Of a stretch of 10,021 nucleotides of DNA, positions 1-8,738 are shown piece by piece. The stretch's first letter is position 1, and every line of letters starts with the position of its first letter. Where the stretch lies: positions 883,488 to 893,508 of the forward strand of contig NW_003140814.1 of the NCBI RefSeq assembly GCF_000003605.2, given 5' to 3'. The notes beneath the pieces were generated by a model. The model was not told the origin of the DNA, made no database searches, and worked only from the letters and a program-made list of their open reading frames with translations. This DNA comes from Saccoglossus kowalevskii (taxonomy: Eukaryota; Hemichordata; Enteropneusta; Harrimaniidae). Made by a program: the position numbers and the translations under genes.

Positions 1-839
1 GGCTTTAATGAATGAAAACTGTTGAACTGACTACGTAGTGTTAGGGACACTGGAGGAATGTGAACGCAAACGATAGCCTACTACCGTACTGTAGACGTGC
101 ACACAAAAATAACTTACCGGTACTTTTTCCAAAGATCTAACAGTATTGCTTATTATTCAATCAAGGTTTGATACAAAAAATATTATTTCTTCTGTTGTGC
201 TATGAAATATTATGTTAATTTCAAGTTCCTTTCATAGTGAAAGCATGTAGCAAGTAGCATGTAGTTCACATTTAGGTTTGGACAGCCCCCTCATTGACAA
301 GTGTTGTAAACATATTATGAACTCGCCATATGCAGCATTAAGAGAAACATGTGCATTGGATTAATCGACGAAATATCATGAAATTTCCAATTAAACTCAA
401 CGATTGTTGTTTTGTTTTTTCAGCAAGTTTTACATTTCATATACATGTAATTGGTCCACTCCTCTATATATCTCTCCTGTACTGCCATCACAGCACCTAG
501 TGTGTATCAATATTTTAGTATGCATTTATTGAATTTATTATGACAGCACATGATGGAAGTGTGCACGTGTGAATGGGACAAATATTAGATTTGAAAGAAC
601 CCCCTCCCGCTCAGACCTCATAAGAACCAGTCAGTATATGAAACTAGAAATTTTAGCAGTTTTGTGAATTAACTATTATGAATCACAAAGATAAAATTTG
701 GCTGAGATCAATCCTAGCTTAAGAAACCAATATTCTGAGCTGTCTAAAATTGTGCTCACTTGAGGAAATATGAAACTAAAGAATCCTATATAAATTACCT
801 CTTTCCATTATCATTCTTTCAGCAATTAATTATTAAAAT

Positions 840-858
840 GTGAGACATATGGTCTCAC
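840..858. repeat. Short inverted repeat (7-bp arms)
   Basis: GTGAGAC at 840-846 is the exact reverse complement of GTCTCAC at 852-858, with a five-base loop ATATG. It could form a small hairpin in RNA or mark the end of a mobile element, but no partner terminal repeat was found nearby. Confidence 0.6.
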
Positions 859-996
859 TTTAAATTCTATTGTGATATACACCAGCATTTAAGTTGCGTC
901 AATGCAATATTATGTTGTCATACCGAGTGAAAAATTCAATGCAAACACAATGGTGTCTGAGGTGTATTATCTGTCTTTGCTGTTAATACCGAATTT

Positions 997-1022
997 AATA
1001 CTTAATATTAATACTTAATATT
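997..1022. repeat. Two perfect copies of a 13-bp direct repeat
   Basis: AATACTTAATATT occurs twice in tandem with no mismatch. It is a simple local duplication in AT-rich DNA with no evident function. Confidence 0.85.
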
Positions 1023-1371
1023 TTACAAATAATATGTATGCCTCTATGTCAATCAAATAAAACCTAGAGACAAAAACGTTGCAGTTGCTACTGTATTTAC
1101 TCTGTTAGAAGTGCAACGGACATGCATGAAAACAGGAGCTGATATAGTATATATAGGAAATATAAGGACCACAGCAGCTATACATATTGTAGTTGTTCTT
1201 ATTAGAATAATCAATTAATGTAAAACGTTTAAAAAATAATGGTAAAATGTTACAAATAGTTATCAATCATTATGAGATGTTTTTCTTTTTATAGTGGAAA
1301 TTTAGTAGAAACAGGCTATTTTAAAAATAAGGTTTTTTTAAGGAGAAGTGGGTCTGACATTTTTATTCTAG

Positions 1372-2159
1372 CTGCATGTAGGAACCATTTGTTGCTGCAA
1401 AGAAGGCCAGAATGTGGTGTTTACAATGATGGACGTCTGTAGCAATGTAAGGGTATCCCTAATTTACAGATGGTGTTCAGTACTGCAAATATGCTCTCAA
1501 AACTGTTTAGCAATTCCCAATGCTGCTTTTCAGCAAGCCAGTCAAAGACGCCATTCAAGAACAAGCTTTAAAAGACGCTGTGTATTTCTGTTATTAAGGA
1601 TATCAACTCAACTCACTTGTAAAATTGTTCCAATTTATGTATATACTGAATAATAGTATCAACACAAATGAAAAACTAGAATAAACTGTTTTGAAGGTGA
1701 TTGAATATTGTGGAGGTGAAATTTCCGAAGATGTAAAAGTCTACTCTCCTGCTTCGACAGAAAAATTTATCAAATTTCAGCACTGGTCTAAGATCAAATC
1801 AAGACCAGTTCAGAGTTGTGAAACTGCAACTTCCAGTTCCATGTCATCATCTAGTGTTGATTCATCGTACATTCAACTAAAACAAGTGAATCCTGGAAAA
1901 CAGATTGGGAAGATCTAGAAACTGTTGGATGATAAACTTGAAGCTGTATTTGAGACATGGAACTTCGTCATGAAACGTTCAGTGACTGGAACTGTCATTA
2001 ATTGGGCAATAGAGATATGTGTTCAATTTCACAATTCTAGTTTACTGTGACTGTAATCCGGGTTGGCAGTTGTTCACTTTTACACCTGCTTCATTCAAGA
2101 AATGGATCACTGCGACATCAAAGTTTAATAGATACCCTTTCGGCCAACTGAAAATATAA
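1372..2159 (+). pseudogene. Decayed coding region of unknown family
   Basis: The family is not recognised. One frame (codons starting at 1463, 1466 and so on) reads like protein from 1463 to 2050, interrupted by stops at 1508, 1595, 1682 and 1916 and ending at 2048. The best part is 1685-1915 (77 codons), with protein-like stretches such as EYCGGEISEDVKVYSPASTE and a serine-rich patch. After the 1916 TAG the same frame continues with KLLDDKLEAVFETWNFVMKR. Near 2040 the coding-like reading moves to the next frame (2013-2159) with NPGWQLFTFTPASFKKW, ending at TAA 2157. Upstream, 1372-1446 is 25 codons open in another frame between an acceptor-like TTCTAG and a GTAAGG donor-like site. Four stops plus a frame change favour a pseudogene or dead transposon ORF; a multi-exon gene is the alternative. 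Any resemblance to a CENP-B/pogo-type DNA-binding region is too weak to assign. Confidence 0.4.
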
Positions 2160-2270
2160 AGCTGCATGTTTTATTCAGTTCACTGTTCTGTCAGATTTTT
2201 CTTTTTTAAACTTCAGAAGTTCTTATCATCTCGAAAAAAGTAAATATGTATCAATTGAAAATTTTATACA

Positions 2271-2330
2271 AGTACATGCTATTTCTACTTCATATGCCTG
2301 CTATGCCCTCAGCACACAGGTGTTCTTTCT
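2271..2330 (+). repeat. Diverged relative of part of the 510-bp unit
   Basis: This stretch aligns with 5187-5241 inside the second 510-bp unit. The shared landmarks occur in the same order: GTACATG/GCACATG, ACTTCAT, TGCCT, an exact CTCAGCACACAGG versus TTCAGCACACAGG block, then GTTNTTTCT. Identity is roughly three quarters to four fifths by eye, with a few small gaps. It suggests that the 510-bp unit contains a dispersed repeat and is not purely a local duplication. Confidence 0.55.
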
Positions 2331-2341
2331 TTGACTATTGC

Positions 2342-2611
2342 TTATAAGTACTGGGCTGGTGTTGATGCCATCTCATGAAAAAATGTGACTTCCCCTTTCC
2401 TGACATGCAAGTTGTATGCTGCGTGTGTCAGTATAGTTTGTTTTTCGTGGACACACAAGTGGAAATCAACTTTGCTATAAATTAGTAAACAGTTTTGCTT
2501 GGTTATTTGTAGGATTGGTGTCTCAGTCAAGGCCTTAGCTGTAAAGGTGGTTTTGTGATATATTTTCAATTTTTAATATGGGATCCCTTGCAGCTTATAC
2601 AAAGTGCCTGA
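2342..2611 (+). other. Unresolved coding-like fragments
   Basis: Short open readings overlap here on both strands and none is recognised. On the plus strand an ATG at 2375 opens 36 codons to TAG 2483, with the reading CDFPFPDMQVVCCVCQYS. The same frame is open again from 2513 to TGA 2609, directly after a pyrimidine-rich TTATTTGTAG that could act as a splice acceptor. On the minus strand a 75-codon frame runs from 2569 to 2342 with a balanced residue mix. The plus-strand fragments use the same frame as the relic at 1463-2050 and may be its continuation. Without homology or transcript evidence I cannot choose between the strands, and neither may be real. Confidence 0.2.
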
Positions 2612-2708
2612 AATACAACTGCTCTTTAAATTGAATGAATACTCAATAGCACCTGCAGATACTGGGTTGTCTTAGTTGTTAGTCAATCGAATGGAGACTT
2701 GTAATTTG

Positions 2709-2741
2709 GTCTGTGTCTGTCTGTCTGTTCGTCTGTCTGTC
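2709..2741 (+). repeat. GTCT microsatellite
   Basis: This is an imperfect run of the tetranucleotide GTCT, with one GTGT and one GTTC interruption. It sits at the head of the module repeat that follows, and a similar tract heads the related repeat at 4016. Confidence 0.95.
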
Positions 2742-2830
2742 ATATTTCACAACCTTGCGGACCAAATCTGCTCATTCTTTGCATGTTTCTAGTTCTTTAT
2801 CTGGGGCATATGCACATGCAGTGGTTTACT

Positions 2831-3090
2831 GATTCAATTCAAGATGGCTGACTGACAGCCATTTTGTTTTTTGAAAATGTGGTATTTTATGCATGCTTTG
2901 TCAGTTTTTGTTTAAATTTAGTACATACATTATACACATTAGGATACATGTCTATGACCATTCGTTTTTCAATCGGATCAAAAATGGCCAACTGGCAGCC
3001 ATTTAGTTTTTTTGAAAATGTGGTATCTTATGCATGCTTAGTCAGTTTTTGTTTAAATTTGGTACATACATTATACATGAAACATACCCA
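2831..3090 (+). repeat. Two tandem 140-bp modules with internal hairpin
   Basis: The segment starting near 2831 repeats with an exact 140-bp offset near 2971. Shared landmarks include ATGGCYRACTGRCAGCCATT, TTTTTTGAAAATGTGGTAT, TTATGCATGCTT and GTACATACATTATACA. Each copy contains an inverted repeat around ATGGC...GCCAT. In the first copy the arms AAGATGGCTG (2841-2850) and CAGCCATTTT (2856-2865) flank a five-base loop; the second copy is less perfect. An 85-codon reading at 2864-3121 merely runs through the duplication and repeats its own residues, so I do not call it a gene. Confidence 0.93.
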
Positions 3091-4003
3091 GGTCCTGGTA
3101 ATATACCATACAAAGACCTGAATTAACAAAGAAGTAAAGTTTTTATTAAAGGTACATCAAGGTTTACTCACTTACATGTATGAGACATAGTTTGGTTGCA
3201 CTTGTGTACTCATGGGTCAATGGAAGTTTTCAGTTATCAGTACAATACTAGATTGAGGGAAATCACTTTATGATGAGTTATACTCAAACAGAGTACATAT
3301 TAATTCAACTGTTTGCAGATGTTCTATGTATTATTTTAACATGAGTATTTTATAATTAAATGACAGGGCCTGTGACATTCATATCTTGTCTTTCAAATTT
3401 TATACAATCCTTATACATGTTGAACATACGAAATTCAGTTTGGAAACAAAAAATGCATGAATAGCATATCCTGTTTAATTTCTGACCATATAATAGGATT
3501 TTGTAAGAGTCATTTAATACATCTAATTTCTGTTGATACTAGACCAACCAATTATTCACTCTCAATTACAAACTATGCTTTTTCTCCATATTACTTTATT
3601 TTTGGTATGAATAACATTTCCCCTAATTCCAACAGGGACTATGTCATTTCCAATTAAACAAATAAAATGGACAGCCTTTTGGGTGGGTGCATATCAGTTG
3701 CAATGTGACATGCTCACATGTTGATAACACATTGTTGCTGACATCAGTTATTTACTATCACATTTTATCTGTAGTCGGGTTGTATTCTGCGTTTTTTTAC
3801 AAAGATGTATTTTAGATTCAGATATGTCTTATTTTTGTTTAAAAAACAAAAACAAAACAGGAACATACTACTGGTGATTAATGCATGTAATAACAATGTG
3901 TCTATGTGTCAGTCTTGACATGAATAATAATAGAAATTTTCCAGTGCCAGCCAATGAGGGTGTCACAGGTCATATTCTACATTCTAAAATATAGATACTT
4001 GTA
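3091..4003. other. No recognisable gene
   Basis: This is AT-rich sequence with frequent stops. The longest reading is 66 codons at 3457-3657 (+), ending just before a run of A-rich sequence. Its composition is unremarkable and I recognise nothing in it. An AATAAA at 3661-3666 is probably chance. A 9-bp inverted repeat lies at 3832-3852. Confidence 0.55.
3832..3852. repeat. 9-bp inverted repeat with 3-base loop
   Basis: TTTTTGTTT at 3832-3840 pairs exactly with AAACAAAAA at 3844-3852. The arms are low complexity, so this may simply be a T-rich tract next to an A-rich tract. Confidence 0.6.
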
Positions 4004-4047
4004 AGACAGTTTTTGACTGTCTGTATGTGTGTGTGTCTGTCTGTCTT
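4004..4047 (+). repeat. Hairpin plus GTCT/GT microsatellite
   Basis: AGACAGT (4004-4010) and ACTGTCT (4016-4022) form a 7-bp stem around TTTTG. The right arm runs straight into an imperfect GTCT/GTGT tract ending near 4047. It heads the module repeat that follows, as the tract at 2709 does for the earlier copy. Confidence 0.85.
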
Positions 4048-4520
4048 TTCCACTGATATCTCGAGAACCATATGTTGGTTTTTGATGAAACTTGATGCAT
4101 AGATTCTCTGGGCTAATGTGCAGATTTTATCAGGTTTTATTTAAAATCCATGCTTATTTATCTACCTATTTGCATGATAATTAGCTGATTGTTAGCTGTT
4201 CCATGACTGTTCCACTGATATCTAAAGAACCACTCATTGGATTTTGATGAAACCTGATAAGTATTGGACTAATATTCATGCATATTACCTAATTTGTATA
4301 ATTAAATAAATGAATGTTTGATTTTTCTGCTGTTTCAAGTACTAATCTTTACATTTCAACTTGGTACATACATGTAGATGCTTTATGACTATTCACATTT
4401 CAGGCATTTTCATTAGTTTCTCATGTACCATTCAACAGATTTTGATGAAACATGGTACATACTGTAGATGCTCTGGGACAAAGTGCAAACCTGATTAGTT
4501 TTAAGTTGAAATCAATGTGA
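4048..4520 (+). repeat. Three degenerate dispersed-repeat modules
   Basis: Three related modules centre on TTTTGATGAAAC at about 4080, 4242 and 4440. The first two are 162 bp apart and also share TTCCACTGATATCT and AAGAACCA or GAGAACCA. The first and third share a following segment, AGATTCTCTGGG versus AGATGCTCTGGG, then a GTGCA block, then a TTTTA...AAATC...ATG block. Between modules two and three, TTGGTACATACATGTAGATG and ATGACTATTC resemble TTGGTACATACATTATACA and ATGACCATTC in the repeat at 2831-3090, so both loci look like members of one family. No coding frame survives. Confidence 0.8.
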
Positions 4521-4629
4521 TATAAGTACTGTTGCTGTTAGGGACATGCAACTGGTGATATAATTTTGTCTGACAAGATATATGACCAAAATATCAACTC
4601 ATTATATATATGTATGATCATTATTTCAT

Positions 4630-5139
4630 TAAATATTGTTAATTGTTAACTACATTTGTATATTTGCTCTAATAGAAGCACATGTGCTAACTTCATGCCT
4701 CCAATACCTTCAGCACACTGGAGTTATTTCTAAGCTTTTTTTGATTATAATTTTATTTTACCTTATAATTTTATAATAATGAATTTTATTGTAAGCTATG
4801 GCTGCAAAATTTTGTTTAAAAATGGGTACCCAGTATATTGTAAGCGTCCTTTTTAAAGCATTATAGTCGTTTGATTTTCATGTAAACAAACAATGTATTT
4901 TAAATGTGTTCTATACTTGTAAGTCGCTATGGGTCCCATATCGAACATGATGCAGCCCGGCGTCTGTAGCTCCTTATTAAGGTGAAAATCTTAAAATCCA
5001 ACAATATTATTCTCTGGCAGGGTTTCAGTGGTTATTAGCATTCAACCGTATGAAGTCATATCAGAAGCACTATTACAGATAAAGACATTCAATGTTATAT
5101 TGAAGAAATTGCACACAAGATCTGATGAACATATTTCAT
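4630..5139. repeat. 510-bp tandem unit, copy 1
   Basis: This copy matches 5140-5650 with six substitutions and one single-base indel. It is preceded by ATTTCAT (4623-4629), the same heptamer that ends both copies and most of the satellite monomers downstream. The unit contains very AT-rich DNA (4740-4800) and a more GC-balanced core near 4920-4980. Its last part, about 5056-5139, resembles the second half of the 130-bp satellite monomer. I see no coding frame, and no terminal inverted repeat that would define a known transposon class. Confidence 0.97.
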
Positions 5140-5650
5140 TAAATATTGTTAATTGTTAACTACATTTGTATATTTGCTCTAATAGAAGCACATGTGCTAA
5201 CTTCATGCCTCCAATACCTTCAGCACACAGGAGTTATTTCTAAGCTTTTTTTGATTATAATTTTATTTTACCTTATAATTTTATAATAATGAATTTTATT
5301 GTAAGCTATGGCTGCAAAATTTTGTTTAAAAAATGGGTACCCGGTATATTGTAAGCGTCCTTTTTAAAGCATTATAGTCGTTCGATTTTCATGTAAACAA
5401 ACGATGTATTTTAAATGTGTTCTATACTTGTAAGTCGCTATGGGTCCCATATCGAACATGATGCAGCCTGGCGTCTGTAGCTCCTTATTAAGGTGAAAAT
5501 CTTAAAATCCAACAATATTATTCTCTGGCAGGGTTTCAGTGGTTATTAGCATTCAATCGTATGAAGTCATATCAGAAGCACTATTACAGATAAAGACATT
5601 CAATGTTATATTGAAGAAATTGCACACAAGATCTGATGAACATATTTCAT
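5140..5650. repeat. 510-bp tandem unit, copy 2
   Basis: This is the head-to-tail second copy (511 bp). Differences from copy 1 fall at 5229, in an A run near 5331 (one extra A), and at 5343, 5383, 5403, 5469 and 5557. Its 3' end (about 5567-5650) runs into the 130-bp satellite without spacer. That end contains GCACTATTACAGATAAAGAC and AGATCTGATGAACAT, also found in the satellite as AGATCTGATCAACAT. Confidence 0.97.
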
Positions 5651-6475
5651 GACCATATGTGATCATGTGACCTTATTTAAAATGCATAAATATATTTGGA
5701 GCACTAAAACAGATAAAGACATTCTACCTTTGCTTTATTGAAGGCATTGCACACTAGATCTGATCAACATATTTCCTGATCATACGTGATCATGTGACCT
5801 TATTTAAAATGCATAAATATCATATTTGGAGCACTATTACAGATAAAGACATTCGACCTATGCTTTATTGAAGGCATTGCACACTAGATCTGATCAACAT
5901 ATTTCCTGACCATACGTGATCATGTGACCTCATTTAAAATGCATAAATATCATATTTGGAGCACTATTACAGATAAAGACATTCAACCAGTGCTTTATTG
6001 AAGGCATTGTACACTAGATCTGATCAACATATTTCATGACCACACATGGTCATGTGACCTTATTTAAAATGCATAAATATCATATTTGGAGCACTATTAC
6101 AGATAAAGATATTCGACCTGTGCTTTATTGTAGACATTACACTCTAGATCTGATCAACATAGTTCATCACCATACGTGATCATGTGACCTTATTTAAAAT
6201 GCATAAATATCATATTTGGAGCACTATTACAGATAAAGACATTCGACCTGTGCTTTATTGAAGACATTGCACACTAGATCTGATCAACATATTTCATGAC
6301 CATACATGATCATGTGACCTTATTTCAAATGCATAAATATCATATTTGGAGCACTATTACAGATAAAGACATTCGACCTGTGCTTTATTGAAGGCATTGC
6401 ACACTAGATCTGATCAACATATTTCATGACCGCACATGGTCATGTGACCTTATTTAAAATGCATAAATGTCATCA
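5651..6475. repeat. 130-bp satellite array, six full monomers plus one partial
   Basis: Monomers start at 5651, 5778, 5908, 6038, 6168, 6298 and 6428 (partial). The period is exactly 130 bp, except that the first monomer is 127 bp because of a 3-base deletion in AAATATCATATTTGG. Copies differ by scattered substitutions only. Each begins with an imperfect palindrome of the form GACCAYRCRTGRTCATG followed by TGACCT. It continues with TTAAAATGCATAAATA, the shared GCACTATTACAGATAAAGA block, and CTAGATCTGATCAACAT. TCATGTGACCT is unchanged in all seven. Similarity fades over 6476-6496. Confidence 0.98.
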
Positions 6476-6496
6476 CAACCTGAGCATTACAGTAAC

Positions 6497-7184
6497 CCAA
6501 TCCCTCTTGCTGGATTTCAAGGATTTCTGAGAATTTGTTTAATGGTAGCAAACTACCGTAAGAGAAAATTAAGAGATATTATTATTATACTGTACAGTAT
6601 ATATATAAATTCTTGATAACTATTGCAATACAAAGAAGTGTCATATTCTGACTGCTCGCAATTTCTGCGATTCAATAATGTGTTCAGACGCCATGTCATC
6701 AAGACCCCAGTAAAAATTTCACTGCTTAAAAAATGTCTTTTTTCACAAAATCACTAAATTTTGCCAACTTCCATGAAAATAAACCTATTAATATAATTTT
6801 GCCATGATACTATTTTAAACCTTTTAAGCACTATATTTTTTTTTGGCAAAAATTTTATGCATTTTTTTCATTTTCTTATTAGTTTTGAACCAAATGTACA
6901 AAATTTCTCATTGGCTGCAAGGTTTGATAAAAAAAAATTGAAAACTAAATATGGAAAAAAAATAAACAAATTTATCTTGTGAATGAAGACAAAAATTGAC
7001 ATAGGCTTTCAAAGGGTTAAAAAGCTGCTTTCCACCTAGTAGACCATTGTTGGTTTATCATTCCTATTTTGGCACATACTTGATACCATCTGTGTCTAAT
7101 ATATGTTAGTGTGTTGTAAGAGTTGACTATAAGGGTTATTACAGAGCTCTTCCGGCTGACAGCTTGTTGTTTATTTCGAACAAA
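6497..7184. other. Very AT-rich stretch with no accepted gene
   Basis: The region is dominated by A and T runs, especially 6720-7010, and AAGGGTTAA near 7012 marks a change in texture. An 87-codon minus-strand frame (7280 to 7017, GTG as its first possible start) has a purine bias at first codon positions. Its C-terminal reading includes TLTYIRHRWYQVCAKIGM. It begins inside the first 101-bp repeat, has no ATG at its 5' end, and belongs to no family I know, so I do not call it a gene. A 16-bp palindrome lies at 6586-6601. Confidence 0.5.
6586..6601. repeat. Perfect 16-bp palindrome
   Basis: TATACTGTACAGTATA is its own reverse complement. It lies in an AT-rich context directly before a short TA run. 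No function can be assigned. Confidence 0.8.
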
Positions 7185-7482
7185 GTTAAGCAGGTCACCA
7201 GAGTCTGGTACTAGCTTTATTATCATATTTTGCGTTTCTGTACTAGTTGTACTTATGGTCTTTTCACACTTAATTCTCACAATATGTTAAGCAGGTCACT
7301 CAGAGTTTAGTAACTTATGTCTCATCTTTTGTGTTTTTTAGATTATTTATATTTTTAACCCCTTTGCCTCTTAATTCTTACAATATGATAAGCAGTTCAT
7401 CCTGCGTCTGGTAGCTTACGTCTCATCTTTTGTGTATTTAGATTATTTGTATTTTTAACCCTTTCGTCACTTCTGACAATAT
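7185..7482. repeat. Three tandem 101-bp repeats
   Basis: Units start at 7185, 7286 and 7387; the first two are 101 bp and the third about 96 bp. All start with GTTAAGCAGGTCA or a variant (GATAAGCAGTTCA) and end near TTCTNACAATAT. Units two and three are much closer to each other, sharing TCTCATCTTTTGTGT and TTTAGATTATTT; unit one is more diverged. No coding frame runs through all three. Confidence 0.92.
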
Positions 7483-8000
7483 GTGTAATTTTTCAGAAAG
7501 TTGTATTTATAGTTTATTCACAGGTAATACTGGAGAGATGATAATGTGACAAGCCCTATTGATATTTTTTCTATTGCTTTAGCACGATGTTGTTCGATAA
7601 CATCTGTGTCCAATGTGTGCACGCGTTTGTTTTACAATTCCTATTCAAAATGGCCAGCAAAATTTGTTTTTCGACAAATAGGTGTTTGCGAGATGTACAT
7701 ACATTTATCTCTGATATGCCTCAATGGATGGGTATTGTACATCGTTTGTTACATACTATCTGTATGAACATAATTGTTTGCCTTAGAAACAAAGTGTTGG
7801 ACAGTCGGCCATCTTGAATCAGATCTTGAAAAATTAAAAGACATGCAACCCATTATATGCTAACAGCATACTAAGTTTTGATGGAAATTGGCCAAGTCAT
7901 TGCTACGGGCTGGATGGATGACATTTTCAAAAATAAGAATTTATTTATTGTTGCATCAGCAGTCGTCTGTATTCGTGCTGATTTTTTGAGTATCTACAGT
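7483..8000. other. No confident gene
   Basis: Two overlapping plus-strand readings of 73 and 76 codons (7546-7767 and 7587-7817) compete for the same DNA. Neither has a recognisable motif or clear codon-position bias. GATAACATCTGTGTCCAATG at about 7598 resembles GATACCATCTGTGTCTAATA at about 7082, suggesting another diverged dispersed repeat. TTTTGATGGAAATTGG near 7876 recalls the TTTTGATGAAACTTG core of the modules at 4048-4520. Confidence 0.5.
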
Positions 8001-8192
8001 CTTGTGGTCAGACGATTGCCATGATAGTCACACTTTCCAATCTATGTCAAAATCATGTCACCTTGTGGCTGCCACTTGTTCATGGGCATCAAGCCTAGCA
8101 ACCAACTCATCTTTAGGCATGTTATCATCTGAATTATATTTGATGCCAGAACTATTCGTCAGTAATATCAATAATAATCGACAGTAAAGTAG

Positions 8193-8711
8193 TACCTATA
8201 TATCCAGTTTGAATTTATCATCCGAACAGCTGTTTCTTTGGATCAGACAGATTATAATCATCCCAATTTTATTGACAATAGTAACCAGGACTTGGATACT
8301 GGAAAGCCAGCAATACCCTACCCAGAGAAGGAGATTTACCACTCTAGCTGATAATGCAGCACATTCAGTTGTTCATTCAACTCTGGTAAGTCTGCAGACG
8401 TCGCCATTCAAAGCCTGTACGTACCATACATGACTGCCTCAGAGCAGAGATTCGGACTATATACAGCAACATCCCTGTGTTTGTCAACCAAATTCCAGCA
8501 AGTTTTCCTTGTTATGCAAAATGCTGCAGTAATTCCATACCATAGTCTCAGTTTTCCCAATATGCCACTAGTTTGGAGCCTCTTTCCCCAGGGATTTTCA
8601 AGAATTAAACTCACCATCTATTTTTTGAGCCCTCTGTCTGCAACACTTCATCTAATCTATGATAGCAGTGTCAACAAACAATTCACTTCACAGGTAACAG
8701 TCCAGTTATAG
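8193..8711 (+). CDS. Unidentified coding-like frame (possible exon or relic)
   Basis: I do not recognise this protein. A single frame is open from 8193 to 8348 (52 codons), broken by a double stop TGA TAA at 8349-8354, then open again from 8355 to TAG 8709 (118 codons). The first ATG in the second part is at 8430, giving 93 residues. The first part is hydrophilic and protein-like, for example NQDLDTGKPAIPYPEKEIY. The second reads SADVAIQSLYVPYMTASEQR and becomes hydrophobic after that. GC content is visibly higher than in the flanks. GTAAGT at 8386-8391 and TTATTTTTTCACAG at 8739-8752 would make good splice sites but would remove most of the second part. The minus strand is also open over 8408-8617, so the strand is unproven. 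It could be a decayed gene, a non-coding transcript or chance. Confidence 0.25.
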
Positions 8712-8738
8712 AATGAGTTTGGCTTGCTTGCAAGTGAG

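Larger units (their letters stand above)
1..1371. other. AT-rich stretch without a recognisable gene
   Basis: I see no convincing coding frame here: stop codons are frequent in every frame and there is no run with coding-like composition. The only structured elements are a short inverted repeat at 840-858 and a perfect 13-bp tandem duplication at 997-1022, both listed separately. An AATAAA at 1056-1061 is the sort of hexamer expected by chance in DNA this AT-rich. Just before 1372 there is a pyrimidine-rich TTTTTATTCTAG, which would be an acceptable 3' splice site if the following block were an exon. Confidence 0.6.

Noticed and set aside
112-117. Minus-strand 5' splice donor GTAAGT near the left edge
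   Set aside because: An isolated hexamer with no coding-like sequence beside it is expected by chance in 10 kb.
1056-1061. Polyadenylation signals AATAAA here and at 3661
   Set aside because: Hexamers of this composition are frequent in DNA this AT-rich, and neither follows a supported gene.
2864-3121. 85-codon ORF over the 140-bp duplication
   Set aside because: Its residues simply repeat because the DNA is duplicated; no independent coding signal.
4920-4985. tRNA-derived SINE head (RNA polymerase III A/B boxes) in the GC-balanced core of the 510-bp unit
   Set aside because: The minus strand has GTTCGATAT, which lacks the CC of a B box, and no matching A box lies at the right distance.
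6047-6060. Nuclear-receptor (oestrogen-type) response element
   Set aside because: The GGTCA and TGACC half sites are separated by two bases instead of three, and the arrangement is present in only two monomers; it is more simply a variant of the monomer palindrome.
5651-6475. Possible CRISPR-like repeat array
   Set aside because: The whole 130-bp unit repeats; there are no unique spacers between short identical repeats, and the context is eukaryotic.
7546-7817. Two overlapping ORFs of 73 and 76 codons
   Set aside because: They share the same DNA in different frames, lack codon-position bias and match nothing I know.
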